Shown piece by piece: positions 1 through 6,852 of a stretch of DNA of 13,321 nucleotides. This stretch comes from an uncultured Planctomycetales bacterium (GTDB lineage: Bacteria; Planctomycetota; Planctomycetia; Isosphaerales; Isosphaeraceae). The number at the start of each line of letters is the position of its first letter. Positions within the stretch are counted from its first letter, which is position 1. Below the pieces are notes generated by a model that was not told the DNA's origin, made no database searches, and worked only from the letters and a program-made list of their open reading frames with translations. The DNA is taken from positions 1 to 13,321 of the forward strand of contig CALKTZ010000268.1 of the NCBI GenBank assembly GCA_937997355.1, written 5' to 3'. The position numbers were made by a program, and so were the translations under genes.

Positions 1-172
1 GAAGAAGTCCTCCTCGGCCGTCAAAGTCGAGACCCTGTCCGTCCCCAATGGGACCGAGGCGGTCGTCCTGGCCATCGACGGGGAAGATGCCCGCATCCGC
101 CTGGAAGGGGAGGGGCATGCAGGGTTGATCACCTGGGTCGAATCGGCCAAGCTAGAGCCGATTCAACCTTGA
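1..172 (+). CDS. C-terminal end of an unrecognised protein (5' truncated)
   Basis: An open frame runs in from the left edge, reading from base 2, and stops at a TGA at 170-172. It gives the last 56 residues of a protein whose start lies outside the window. The visible part begins KKSSSAVKVETLSVPNG and ends WVESAKLEPIQP; it has alternating hydrophobic and charged residues suggestive of a small beta-rich domain. I do not recognise the family. Codon use (mostly G or C at third positions) matches the genes that follow. The stop lies only 33 bases before modA, so the two could be cotranscribed, but nothing visible ties this fragment to molybdate transport. It does not resemble a ModC ATPase tail or a TOBE domain that I can recognise. 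Confidence 0.55.
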   Translation, partial: KKSSSAVKVETLSVPNGTEAVVLAIDGEDARIRLEGEGHAGLITWVESAKLEPIQP

Positions 173-205
173 TTCCGCGGTCCGATCGACAAGGTTCTTC
201 ATCCC

Positions 206-1012
206 ATGACCCGCTTTTCCAACCTGACGGGACTCCTGGCGATCTCCTTGATCCTGGGCTGCGGCTCGCCCTCCGAAGATCCCTCCATTCCTCGCGTGCG
301 GATCGCCGCCGCCAGCGACCTCCAAACCGTCTTGCCCAAGATCATCGAGCAATTTCGCGCGAAACACCCGATCGACGTGCAGCCCGTCTTCGGCGCCTCG
401 GGTCAGCTTGCGAAGCAGATCGGGCAGGGGGGGCCGTTCGACCTGTTCCTCTCCGCGAACAGGACTTTCGTCGAGGATCTGGTGGCGAAAGGGGCCATCG
501 ATCGGGACTCGGTCCATCCCTACACGCGAGGGATTCTGGCCGTGGCGGTCAACCCGAACTCGGGCGTCGAAGTGAAGAGCCTGGCCGACCTCGCCAGGCC
601 CGAGGTCAAGAAGATCGCCATCGCAAATCCGGCGTTCGCGCCTTACGGGATCGCGGCGATGCAGGCGATCGAGCGAGGCAAGCTCAAGGATGTGGTCGCC
701 CCCAAGCTCGTCATGGCCGATTCCGTGCGTCATGCATTCCAGTTCGTGCAGACCGGCAACGCCGAGGCCGGGCTGATCGCGGATTCGGTCATGTCGGGAA
801 CCGATCTTCAAAATGTTTATATCTACCCCACCCTCTACGACGCGATCATCCAGTACCTGGGGGTCGTCGCACAATCGAAGCACAAGGAATCGGCCGGCCT
901 GTTCGCCGATTTCTTGCGAGGCGAGGAAGGGCAGGCGATCTTGAAGAAGGCCGGGTTCGCCCGGGTCGAGACGGCCTGGCCGGATGGCCTCCCCCCCGAG
1001 ACGACCAGGTGA
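206..1012 (+). CDS. modA: Molybdate ABC transporter substrate-binding lipoprotein ModA
   Basis: This is a 268-residue periplasmic binding protein that captures molybdate (or tungstate) and hands it to the ModB channel. A lipoprotein signal peptide ends in a lipobox (LILGC) with the lipidated Cys at residue 19, so the protein is probably membrane-anchored. Family hallmarks follow: AAASDL at about residues 35-39 and GASGQL at about 63-68, which supply oxyanion-binding serines in ModA proteins; FDLFLSAN at about 78-85; NPAFAPYG at about 141-148; and a tyrosine-rich YIYPTLYDAI segment near 205-214. Length is normal for the family. The ATG at 206 is chosen because it gives a complete signal peptide; the Shine-Dalgarno sequence is weak. 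The stop codon overlaps the modB start (TGATG), indicating translational coupling. It could be specific for tungstate; the sequence does not decide this. Confidence 0.95.
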   Translation: MTRFSNLTGLLAISLILGCGSPSEDPSIPRVRIAAASDLQTVLPKIIEQFRAKHPIDVQPVFGASGQLAKQIGQGGPFDLFLSANRTFVEDLVAKGAIDRDSVHPYTRGILAVAVNPNSGVEVKSLADLARPEVKKIAIANPAFAPYGIAAMQAIERGKLKDVVAPKLVMADSVRHAFQFVQTGNAEAGLIADSVMSGTDLQNVYIYPTLYDAIIQYLGVVAQSKHKESAGLFADFLRGEEGQAILKKAGFARVETAWPDGLPPETTR

Positions 1013-1695
1013 TGGTTCCCGGCTTCCTCTCCGATCTGGCCCCGTTCTGGCTCTCGCTCCAGGTGGCCGCATGCGCGACGGCGGTCGTCGTGGCGATCGG
1101 GCTGCCGCTGGCCCTGCTGCTGGCGCGGGGGCGATTCCCCGGCCGGAGCCTGCTCGCGGGATTCCTGACGCTCCCGCTGGTCTTGCCGCCGACCGTCCTG
1201 GGTTTCTATCTTCTCGAACTTTTCGGGCGGCAGGCCCCCCTGGGAATCTGGCTGGAGCAAACGCTCGGTGTGTCGGTGGTGTTCCACTGGTCGGGGGCCG
1301 TGGTGGCCTCGGCGGTCGCCGCGTTCCCCCTCTTCCTGATCCCGGCCCGCGGGGCGATCGAAGGGATCGATCCCGAATTGGAAAACGCCGCCCGGCTCCT
1401 CGGTCGGGGAGAGCTTTCGGTCTTCCTGGATGTTACGCTCCCGCTCGCCTGGAGAGGGCTCGCCGCCGGGGCCATCCTCGCGTTCGTGCGCGCCCTCGGA
1501 GACTTCGGGGCCACGCTCATGGTCGCCGGCAACATTCCTGGGCTCACGCAAACCGCCTCCCTGGCGATCTATGAAGCCGTTCAGGCCGACGATCGCGCCC
1601 GGGCCTTCCGCCTCACGCTCATGATCTCGGCGGTCGCCATCGCGGCCCTGATGTTCGTCCAGCGGACCACGGCAAACCGTCCGGCCAGGTCTTGA
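1012..1695 (+). CDS. modB: Molybdate ABC transporter permease ModB
   Basis: This is a 227-residue inner-membrane permease that forms the molybdate channel as a homodimer. Hydrophobic segments lie at about residues 14-38, 46-70, 92-112, 150-172 and 202-217. The EAA-type cytoplasmic loop that docks the ATPase is at about 123-131 (ENAARLLGR), followed by DVTLPLAWRGLAAG. The ModB/CysT-type signature RALGDFGATLMVAGNIPG is at about 160-177. The start is the ATG overlapping the modA stop; the same frame stays open far upstream, but that part is a shadow of modA. The usual third gene, modC, is absent: the next gene encodes an unrelated DUF1501 protein. The ATPase must therefore be encoded elsewhere or shared with another transporter. 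Confidence 0.95.
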   Translation: MVPGFLSDLAPFWLSLQVAACATAVVVAIGLPLALLLARGRFPGRSLLAGFLTLPLVLPPTVLGFYLLELFGRQAPLGIWLEQTLGVSVVFHWSGAVVASAVAAFPLFLIPARGAIEGIDPELENAARLLGRGELSVFLDVTLPLAWRGLAAGAILAFVRALGDFGATLMVAGNIPGLTQTASLAIYEAVQADDRARAFRLTLMISAVAIAALMFVQRTTANRPARS

Positions 1696-1709
1696 CTCCC
1701 CCAGGCTAT

Positions 1710-1738
1710 TCAACAATTCTTGAAGATTGCCGTAGAGT
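1710..1738 (+). promoter_or_regulatory. Possible sigma-70-type promoter for the DUF1501 gene
   Basis: TCAACA (1710-1715) and TAGAGT (1733-1738) are separated by 17 bases and lie just after the modB stop. The -10 and its flank, TAGAGTGGTCGA, match the element before tex (TAGAGTGGCCGA at 7831) at 11 of 12 bases, which is the main reason to call it. An overlapping alternative is TTGAAG (1720-1725) with GATAGT (1743-1748), also spaced by 17. Either would give a leader of about 190-200 bases before the ATG at 1945. Confidence 0.4.
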
Positions 1739-1944
1739 GGTCGATAGTGAGTGTGGCGCCCGGTCGAATTGCGTTCGGCGCGGGTCTCCCGACCCCGCCG
1801 AAAATCACGACCGAAGGTCTCCCGATCTTCGCGGCCGCACAGGCCCGCGAAAGATGGGACAGGCACGCCCGGGTACCGGCGAGCCAGTCCCGTTTTCGCT
1901 CCGGCCCCAGACAGACGGAAGCCTGGACATCGAGGCAGACGCGT

Positions 1945-3348
1945 ATGTTGACATTCCACGATCACGACGACCGGGGCACGCGACGGTCATTCCTCCGGAT
2001 CGGCGGGTCCGTTGCCCTCGGGGCAGGTGGGCTGAGCCTGGCCGACCTCGCCGCACTCCGGGCTCGCGCGGAGGAAACCCCGAAAGTCCTCACCGGCAAA
2101 TCGGTGATCTTCCTCTTCCTGCACGGCGGCCCGAGTCAGTTCGAAACGTTCGACCCCAAGATGGACCGCCCCGAGGGAATCCGGAGCGCGACCGGCGAAA
2201 TCCCCACCCGAATCCCCGGCATCACCTTCGGCCGCGATTTCCCCCGCCTCGCCTCACGCGCAGACAAGCTGACCATCGTCCGTTCGTACGTGCCGGGCGA
2301 TCCCAACCACGATCTCAAGCCGCTCGTCGGCCGCGATTCGTTCGGCGCGAACACCGGTTCCATCCTCTCCAGGGTCGCCGGGCCGAACCATCCCCGGACG
2401 GGACTCCCCACCAACGTTCTGCTCTTGCCGAGGGCCGTCGACCCCACCGCTCAGCCGGGCACGCAGAGCTTTGGCCGGTTCGATTCGACCGGCGTCCTCT
2501 CCTCGGCCTTCGCGCCGTTCGACCCGAGCCGGGGAGAGAACGCCTCGGACGGCCTGAAGCTGAACATCCCTCGCGAGCACTTCGACGACCGTCGACGGCT
2601 CCTCGCCCTGCTCGATTCCGCCGCGCGATCGCTCGAACAGGGGAAAAGCGTCGAGGCGGCCGATCGGATCCGTCGGCAGGCGTATCGCCTCCTCGAAGGG
2701 GGGCTGGCCGAGGCATTCGACCTCTCCCGCGAAGATCCGAAGCTCGTGGCCCGCTACGACACGGCCCCGATGGTTCGCGTGGAATCGATCGACAAGAAGT
2801 GGAATAACCACAAGAACTACGCGGACAATGCGAAGTCGCTCGGCAAGCTCCTGCTGCTGGCGCGTCGACTCTGCGAACGAGGCTGCGGGTTCGTCACCGT
2901 CACGACCAATTTCGTCTGGGACATGCACGCCGACCAGAACAACGCCCCGATGGTCGAAGGGATGCGGTACATGGCCCCGCCGCTCGACCACGCCCTGAGC
3001 GGCTTCATCGACGACCTCCACGCGCGGGGGCTCCAGGACAAGATCCTGCTCGTCGCATGCGGCGAGATGGGCCGATCGCCGCGCATCAATGCCACGGGGG
3101 GCCGCGACCACTGGGGCAATCTCGGCCCCTTGTTACTCGTCGGCGGCGGCCTGGCGGGGGGGCAGGTCATCGGCCAATCGAACCGCGACGGCGCCGCGCC
3201 TCAGTCCGAGCCGATCACGAACCGGCACCTGCTCGGGACCATCTTCCGCACTCTCTTCGACGTCGCCGAGCTTCGGCTCGTCCCCAACCTCCCGCGCGAG
3301 ATCGCGCAGGTCATGGCGAGCTACGAGGGAATCCCGGGGCTGGCTTGA
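1945..3348 (+). CDS. DUF1501 family protein, Tat-exported, alkaline-phosphatase/sulfatase-like fold
   Basis: This is a 467-residue member of the DUF1501 family, which is greatly expanded in planctomycetes and related to the alkaline phosphatase/sulfatase superfamily; no reaction is established for it. A twin-arginine signal starts with RRSFLR at residues 13-18, followed by a Gly/Ala/Leu-rich hydrophobic stretch, so the protein should leave the cytoplasm folded. Family motifs are FLHGGPSQFETFDPK starting near residue 58, WDMHADQNN with Asp326 and His328, and GEMGRSPRIN...GRDHWGN (about 373-392) with Asp388 and His389; these Asp/His residues are candidate metal ligands. The frame is open back to about 1720, but the ATG at 1945 places the RR motif correctly near the N-terminus, so I chose it. 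Many planctomycete DUF1501 genes sit beside DUF1549/DUF1553 cytochrome-like partners; none is present here. Confidence 0.9.
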   Translation: MLTFHDHDDRGTRRSFLRIGGSVALGAGGLSLADLAALRARAEETPKVLTGKSVIFLFLHGGPSQFETFDPKMDRPEGIRSATGEIPTRIPGITFGRDFPRLASRADKLTIVRSYVPGDPNHDLKPLVGRDSFGANTGSILSRVAGPNHPRTGLPTNVLLLPRAVDPTAQPGTQSFGRFDSTGVLSSAFAPFDPSRGENASDGLKLNIPREHFDDRRRLLALLDSAARSLEQGKSVEAADRIRRQAYRLLEGGLAEAFDLSREDPKLVARYDTAPMVRVESIDKKWNNHKNYADNAKSLGKLLLLARRLCERGCGFVTVTTNFVWDMHADQNNAPMVEGMRYMAPPLDHALSGFIDDLHARGLQDKILLVACGEMGRSPRINATGGRDHWGNLGPLLLVGGGLAGGQVIGQSNRDGAAPQSEPITNRHLLGTIFRTLFDVAELRLVPNLPREIAQVMASYEGIPGLA

Positions 3349-3584
3349 CGGTGGTGTAATCCTGACCGCCCGAGATACCTTGAGATTCCAAATAGGAACT
3401 GCCTGGACAATCGGCATTTTCCCGCAAGCCGGAAGCAGGTTGTGCCGATCTTTCGAACTGTATCGGATCGCTACGGCCCCGGCTCGACGCCGTGGGTGAA
3501 GGTATCCGCTGGCCGGAATGGTCCGTAAGCCCGAGCGTCCCGCCTTCGAGGGCTCGGCGCAAACCAGTGGGAAAGGAGTTCCCG
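3349..3584 (+). other. Intergenic region and leader of the His/Cys-rich exported protein gene
   Basis: This 236-base gap is more AT-rich in its first half than the flanking genes and most likely holds the promoter of the next gene, but I could not find a convincing -35/-10 pair. Near the end CCGAGC (3531-3536) and GCTCGG (3552-3557) could pair across a 15-base loop. A clear Shine-Dalgarno sequence, AAAGGAG, lies just before the ATG at 3585. Confidence 0.35.
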
Positions 3585-4445
3585 ATGAGTCGGCTTGCTC
3601 AGTTAGGCTTGGGGCTGTTCGGTTTGGCACTGGCGGTGCCGGTTTCGGCGCAAAGCGTTCCGGCGGGCATGGATGCGCCGGGATATGCCGAGACCGCGCC
3701 GGGCATGGAGGCACCGCAGGCCCGAGCCGCGTCGCGTCACGATCACAAGGGGCTTTTCGGCTGGCGTCATTGCGCCGAATGCCAGCGGGCCCGCGCCAAG
3801 GCTCGCGATGGAGTCGATGTTCCGCCTCCGCCGTCTTCCATGCCGACGGGGATGGTGATGCAGGGCAAGGCCGTGCATGGCCACAATCATGCTCAAGGCC
3901 ACGTCCACAACCCGATGCCGGCCTCGCACCTCCAGGGTGAAACCTGCACGGCCTGCGAGCAGGCCGCGGCGGGGGGCGGCACGATCATTTCCGAGACGGT
4001 GGTGATGTCGAATGATCCCAACTCGCCGGGCTATGCCTCGGTCGGCGGGCCTTCGGCACCGGGTTATGCCTCGGTCGGCGGCCCGAGCCCGGTCGGTGGA
4101 GCGGCTCCGAGCCCGATCGGCGTCGCCCGCGCCCACACCGGCCCGGGGGCCCCGGCCGGTGCGATGGCGGGTCGCAGCTCGTTCGGCACGCAAGATTCGT
4201 CCGTCATGCCGACGAGCGCCGCAATTCCCCCCGCCCCCACGCCCATGGGAGCCCAGGGGCCGGCGCGTCCCCGCGTGCTCAGCCACCTCTTCGGAATCTC
4301 CGACATCGCCCGCGATCGCCGGGAACGCCGAGGGAAGAAGGCGGAGAAGGAACGCGAGGATCACGCGTCGATCGCCTACGACCAGGGCTCCCAGCCGGTC
4401 ACCGAACTGCCCGCCTCGATGGTCTACGGCAAGGGCGATCATTGA
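3585..4445 (+). CDS. Exported His/Cys-containing protein with Gly/Pro-rich centre, function unknown
   Basis: This 286-residue protein has a classical signal peptide (hydrophobic core at about 5-20, probable cleavage after VSA at residue 22). The mature part contains a CAEC pair at 63-66 within the segment GWRHCAECQRARAK, a His-rich stretch at 98-108 (HGHNHAQGHVH), a second pair CTAC at 121-124, and two copies of PGYASVGGPS at 148-157 and 159-168. A basic/acidic helix-like segment follows at about 241-260 (IARDRRERRGKKAEKERED). The two CxxC pairs and the histidines could bind metal, but this is inference. I do not recognise a named domain. The start is set by a strong Shine-Dalgarno sequence (AAAGGAG) six to seven bases upstream and by the signal peptide. 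A good terminator follows, so it is probably a single-gene unit in a run of small exported planctomycete-type proteins. Confidence 0.85.
   Translation: MSRLAQLGLGLFGLALAVPVSAQSVPAGMDAPGYAETAPGMEAPQARAASRHDHKGLFGWRHCAECQRARAKARDGVDVPPPPSSMPTGMVMQGKAVHGHNHAQGHVHNPMPASHLQGETCTACEQAAAGGGTIISETVVMSNDPNSPGYASVGGPSAPGYASVGGPSPVGGAAPSPIGVARAHTGPGAPAGAMAGRSSFGTQDSSVMPTSAAIPPAPTPMGAQGPARPRVLSHLFGISDIARDRRERRGKKAEKEREDHASIAYDQGSQPVTELPASMVYGKGDH
4026..4088 (+). repeat. Two-copy 33-base in-frame tandem repeat
   Basis: Within the exported protein gene, a unit beginning CCGGGCTATGCCTCGGTCGG is followed 33 bases later by CCGGGTTATGCCTCGGTCGG. It encodes PGYASVGGPS twice with one Ala between. The copies differ mainly at third codon positions, so the duplication is not very recent or has been under protein-level selection. 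Confidence 0.8.
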
Positions 4446-4524
4446 TCGCGAACGGAACGATCGACTGCTCATGAGGTTGCCGCCAGGTAACCTCGCCCGA
4501 TGAGCGGAACGAACCGCGAAACTT

Positions 4525-4563
4525 AACCGGCTTTTCGGGTTACACCGGAAGGCCGGTTTTTTT
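4525..4563 (+). terminator. Rho-independent terminator
   Basis: AACCGGC (4525-4531) pairs perfectly with GCCGGTT (4552-4558). The intervening TTTTCGGG...CCGGAAG can extend the stem with a bulge. Seven T residues (4557-4563) follow. It lies about 80 bases after the stop at 4445 and should end that transcript. Confidence 0.8.
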
Positions 4564-4856
4564 GCGCCCCCGGACGCGATGAAACGATCGAGCCTCCCGA
4601 CGCCGGAGGCCGATGAACTACCCCGAGGTCAAGATGCGGGTCGCGGGCTCCTGGGAGGAGCCGGTCCCGACCGCCGACTTCCCTCCCGAGGTTCATCCGA
4701 AGGGGGGATGGTGGGCTGCCGTCGCGGGTGTCGTGACGGAACGACTTGGCCGGGCTGATCGTGACATCCGCGCGAAGGATAGCGTGGGCACGTCCGCCGC
4801 TCGCTCGAATCCGGACACTCCAGGAGGGGGACCCGACGATTAACAAGGGAGTGATC
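4564..4856 (+). other. Gap between terminator and Gly/Cys/His-rich protein gene
   Basis: About 290 bases lie between the terminator and the next start. It must hold that gene's promoter, but I see no convincing -35/-10 or sigma-54 element. A 76-codon frame (4613-4843) with a nearby GGAGG has no recognisable features and is not called. The end carries AAGGGAG just upstream of the ATG at 4857. Confidence 0.3.
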
Positions 4857-5816
4857 ATGAGCTTCGGAAAATGGCGAGGGGCACCGCTCGCGTGCGTGCT
4901 GACGGCCGCCCTCGGTTGGCTCACGGTGGGGGACACCCTGGCGGGCGACTTCCACCACACGATTCCTCGCGTAGTCGAAGCATACGACTACACCACGGGT
5001 GGGCCCTATTACGCCCCGCCGATCCCCTACGGGCACTATGCCAAGGATAAGCACGCGGCCATCGCCAAGGCGATCGGCTGCGTCACCTGCAAGCTGAAGG
5101 GGCTCTGCAACCTAGGCGGCTGCGGCCTGAACCACCACTGCGGCGATGGCAAGTGCGGCCATGGCCTCGGCGGGCTCGGCGCGGGCTGCGGCCACGGCGA
5201 AGGTTCCGGCTGCGGCCAAGGAGGCCACGGCGAGGGCTGCGGCCACGGACTCTTCGGGCACGGACACGGGCAGGCCGTCGCCGGGAATGGGATCGGCAAT
5301 GCGTTCGATCCGAGCCTCGGGCACGGGCACGGCCATCATGGCGCCGGCCAGGTGATCATGACCGGCCAGGTCGTCGCCTCGCCCCAGGATCCTTGCGGGG
5401 TGAACGGCTGCGGCGCCAAGGGGCCGCACGCATCGCACCTCGCCAACGCCCTGGGGAAGATTCGCTGCGGGCTCTGCAAGGGACGCGGGCTCGGCTGCGG
5501 GCTCTGCGGAAATTCCGGCCTCGCCGACCCTTGCAACGGCTGCGGCGGTCGCGGCTGCGACGGCTGCCGAGGCCTGGGCTGCCACGGGCTCGGCCTGGGC
5601 TGCGGCTCCCTCTGCGGCAAGTTCGCAGGGCTCGGGAACAAGGCCCACAGCAAGCTCGCCGGGCTGTTCGCCCATCGCCAGAAGATCGAGTATTTCGTCG
5701 GCCCTGGCGGGCCGGTGCCGATCACACCCGGCTACGTCCCCTATGTGATCTCGACCCGCTCGCCACGCGACTTCTTCTCCTTCGCCCCCATGAATCCGGA
5801 CGACATTTATCCTTGA
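4857..5816 (+). CDS. Exported Gly/Cys/His-rich protein with tandem DnaJ-like CxxCxGxG motifs
   Basis: This 319-residue protein has a signal peptide (hydrophobic core at about 9-24, likely cleaved near TLAG at residue 30). The N-terminal mature part reads VVEAYDYTTGGPYYAPPIPYGHY. Then comes a Gly/Cys/His-rich middle (about 75-165) with CVTC at 75-78 and many GHG and CGHG units. A cysteine cluster follows with CGLCKGRG (204-211), CGLCGNSG (214-221), CNGCGGRG (226-233) and CDGCRGLG (234-241). Three fit CxxCxGxG exactly, as in the zinc finger of DnaJ; the second lacks the middle Gly. The C-terminus (about 282-319) is a non-repetitive block with GGPVPITPGYVPYVIS and SPRDFF. The start is chosen for AAGGGAG five bases upstream and the signal peptide; the frame is open further upstream. 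Zinc or other metal binding is likely from the motifs; the cellular role is unknown. No J-domain is present. Confidence 0.85.
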   Translation: MSFGKWRGAPLACVLTAALGWLTVGDTLAGDFHHTIPRVVEAYDYTTGGPYYAPPIPYGHYAKDKHAAIAKAIGCVTCKLKGLCNLGGCGLNHHCGDGKCGHGLGGLGAGCGHGEGSGCGQGGHGEGCGHGLFGHGHGQAVAGNGIGNAFDPSLGHGHGHHGAGQVIMTGQVVASPQDPCGVNGCGAKGPHASHLANALGKIRCGLCKGRGLGCGLCGNSGLADPCNGCGGRGCDGCRGLGCHGLGLGCGSLCGKFAGLGNKAHSKLAGLFAHRQKIEYFVGPGGPVPITPGYVPYVISTRSPRDFFSFAPMNPDDIYP

Positions 5817-5902
5817 TCCAACAGGGAAAGTGATCGCGAGGAGCCGGGCGGATGAACGAGAATCCGCCCATCCCGGAAATTTCCGAACGCTCATCCCCTG
5901 GA

Positions 5903-5935
5903 CCCGACCTCGGAAGGAGGTCGGGCCGGGGGTTT
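5903..5935 (+). terminator. Probable terminator after the Gly/Cys/His-rich protein gene
   Basis: CCCGACCTC (5903-5911) and GAGGTCGGG (5917-5925) form a perfect 9-bp stem with a 5-base GGAAG loop. After a short internal loop, upstream CCCC can also pair with GGGG at 5928-5931. Only three T residues follow, so termination may be weaker or factor-assisted. Confidence 0.55.
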
Positions 5936-5941
5936 GCCGAT

Positions 5942-5968
5942 CAATCAATGCACAGGATGGATTGATTG
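5942..5968. repeat. AT-rich inverted repeat CAATCAAT-N11-ATTGATTG
   Basis: Perfect 8-base arms (5942-5949 and 5961-5968) flank an 11-base spacer, about 120 bases before the start at 6090 and just after the preceding terminator. The low GC content, symmetry and position fit an operator or a promoter-proximal hairpin. No matching regulator is visible. Confidence 0.45.
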
Positions 5969-6089
5969 CTTCGAGTTTGAATGGACGAGCCGGGGATCGG
6001 CCTTGTCTTTCGCGATGGCCCGGGGCCATCGGCATCCGCCGATCGGGATCGTACCAGGACGGTAGGCCGAATTTCGCAAGGAGGAACTC

Positions 6090-6683
6090 ATGCGAGTCCA
6101 AGGCCATCGGCAGCAAAATCCGCGGCGAGATTCGCACGCTTCGAGGCGGTGTGGGTTCTTCTCCGCCGCGGGCACGGCCTTTCTTTTCGTCACGGCCTTC
6201 GTCCCATCCCGGGGGATGGCCCAGGTCGCGGAGCCCCGCATCCCCAACGTCCACGAGCGGAGCGGGCTCCTGATGCGTTTCGTCGAGCCCCCCGAGCTCT
6301 ATCCCGCCGACAAGACCCGGGATGCCTTCTACGGGACCCGCTTCGGCGACTCCGGGCTGGTCAAGCATCCCAACACAATCAAGGACGGCGGCCTCTACGG
6401 CCTCGGCTGGAAGGCCAACGACACGCAGAGCGTGGCCCCCTATTTCTACGGCAGCCCGGGCGCCAGCACCATCGACCCGAACGGCGGCAGCCGCCCCTGG
6501 TGGCGTCCGCTCCGGCTCTTCCAGGGGCTCGTGCAACCGTTCCGCCCGGTCGGCATGTATTACGAGAGGGGGAGCTACACCCCGATCTACGACCTCGATC
6601 CCATCGCCCCCGGACCAGGACCCTATCCTTATCCGTTCTACTTCAACTGGTATCGCGGCGAAGGCTGGTTCAACCACAAATAA
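6090..6683 (+). CDS. Exported Tyr/Pro-rich hypothetical protein
   Basis: This 197-residue protein has a long N-terminal region with several Arg residues (1-20), then a hydrophobic signal segment at about 22-38 and a probable cleavage site near GMAQ (42-45). The mature part carries a polar first half (IPNVHERSGLLMRFVEPPEL, then DAFYGTRFGDSGLVKHPN) and an aromatic, Pro/Gly-rich C-terminus (about 155-195) containing GMYYERGSYTPIYDLDPI, GPYPYPFYFNWYRG and a final WFNHK. I recognise no domain. The ATG is fixed by an excellent Shine-Dalgarno sequence, AAGGAGG, with a 5-base spacer. It sits alone between two hairpins and shares the style of its neighbours: short, exported and without enzymatic motifs. 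A cell-envelope or surface role is inference only. Confidence 0.85.
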   Translation: MRVQGHRQQNPRRDSHASRRCGFFSAAGTAFLFVTAFVPSRGMAQVAEPRIPNVHERSGLLMRFVEPPELYPADKTRDAFYGTRFGDSGLVKHPNTIKDGGLYGLGWKANDTQSVAPYFYGSPGASTIDPNGGSRPWWRPLRLFQGLVQPFRPVGMYYERGSYTPIYDLDPIAPGPGPYPYPFYFNWYRGEGWFNHK

Positions 6684-6710
6684 GTCGCGTCCGTCCATCG
6701 CGAACAACCC

Positions 6711-6748
6711 CGACCCTCGCCGAACCCCGTTTCGTTCGGCGAGGGTCG
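6711..6748. terminator. Perfect 15-bp hairpin after the Tyr/Pro-rich protein gene
   Basis: CGACCCTCGCCGAAC (6711-6725) and GTTCGGCGAGGGTCG (6734-6748) are exact reverse complements around an 8-base loop, starting 27 bases after the stop at 6683. There is no T run on either side, so this may be a transcript-end stabiliser or a factor-assisted stop rather than a classical intrinsic terminator. Confidence 0.5.
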
Positions 6749-6852
6749 CTTGCCGCGCGGTCCGGGCCGATCGGCATGCCAAACACATTTCACCCGTTCG
6801 ATGCTTATTTTCAACCATGCGATCAAGTATGTATTGCCGCCGCCATGCTGTT

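Noticed and set aside
169..1011. Upstream in-frame extension of modB to 169
   Set aside because: This part overlaps modA in another frame and translates to Arg/Gly-rich nonsense. ModB begins normally at 1012 with a TGATG overlap.
1720..1944. Longer N-terminus for the DUF1501 protein
   Set aside because: It would bury the twin-arginine signal about 88 residues from the N-terminus and would overlap the likely promoter. The ATG at 1945 gives a standard Tat signal.
4613..4843. Small 76-codon + strand frame with GGAGG three bases before its ATG
   Set aside because: The Shine-Dalgarno spacing is too short, and the product has no signal peptide, membrane helix or motif. It ends in Pro/Gly/Asp-rich filler, so it is most likely the leader region of the next gene.
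5150..5340. Possible short-repeat array (recurrent GGCTGCGGCCACGG-like units)
   Set aside because: The units are irregular in length and correspond to Gly-Cys-Gly-His codons within a coding frame. There are no uniform repeats with unique spacers, so it is not a CRISPR array.
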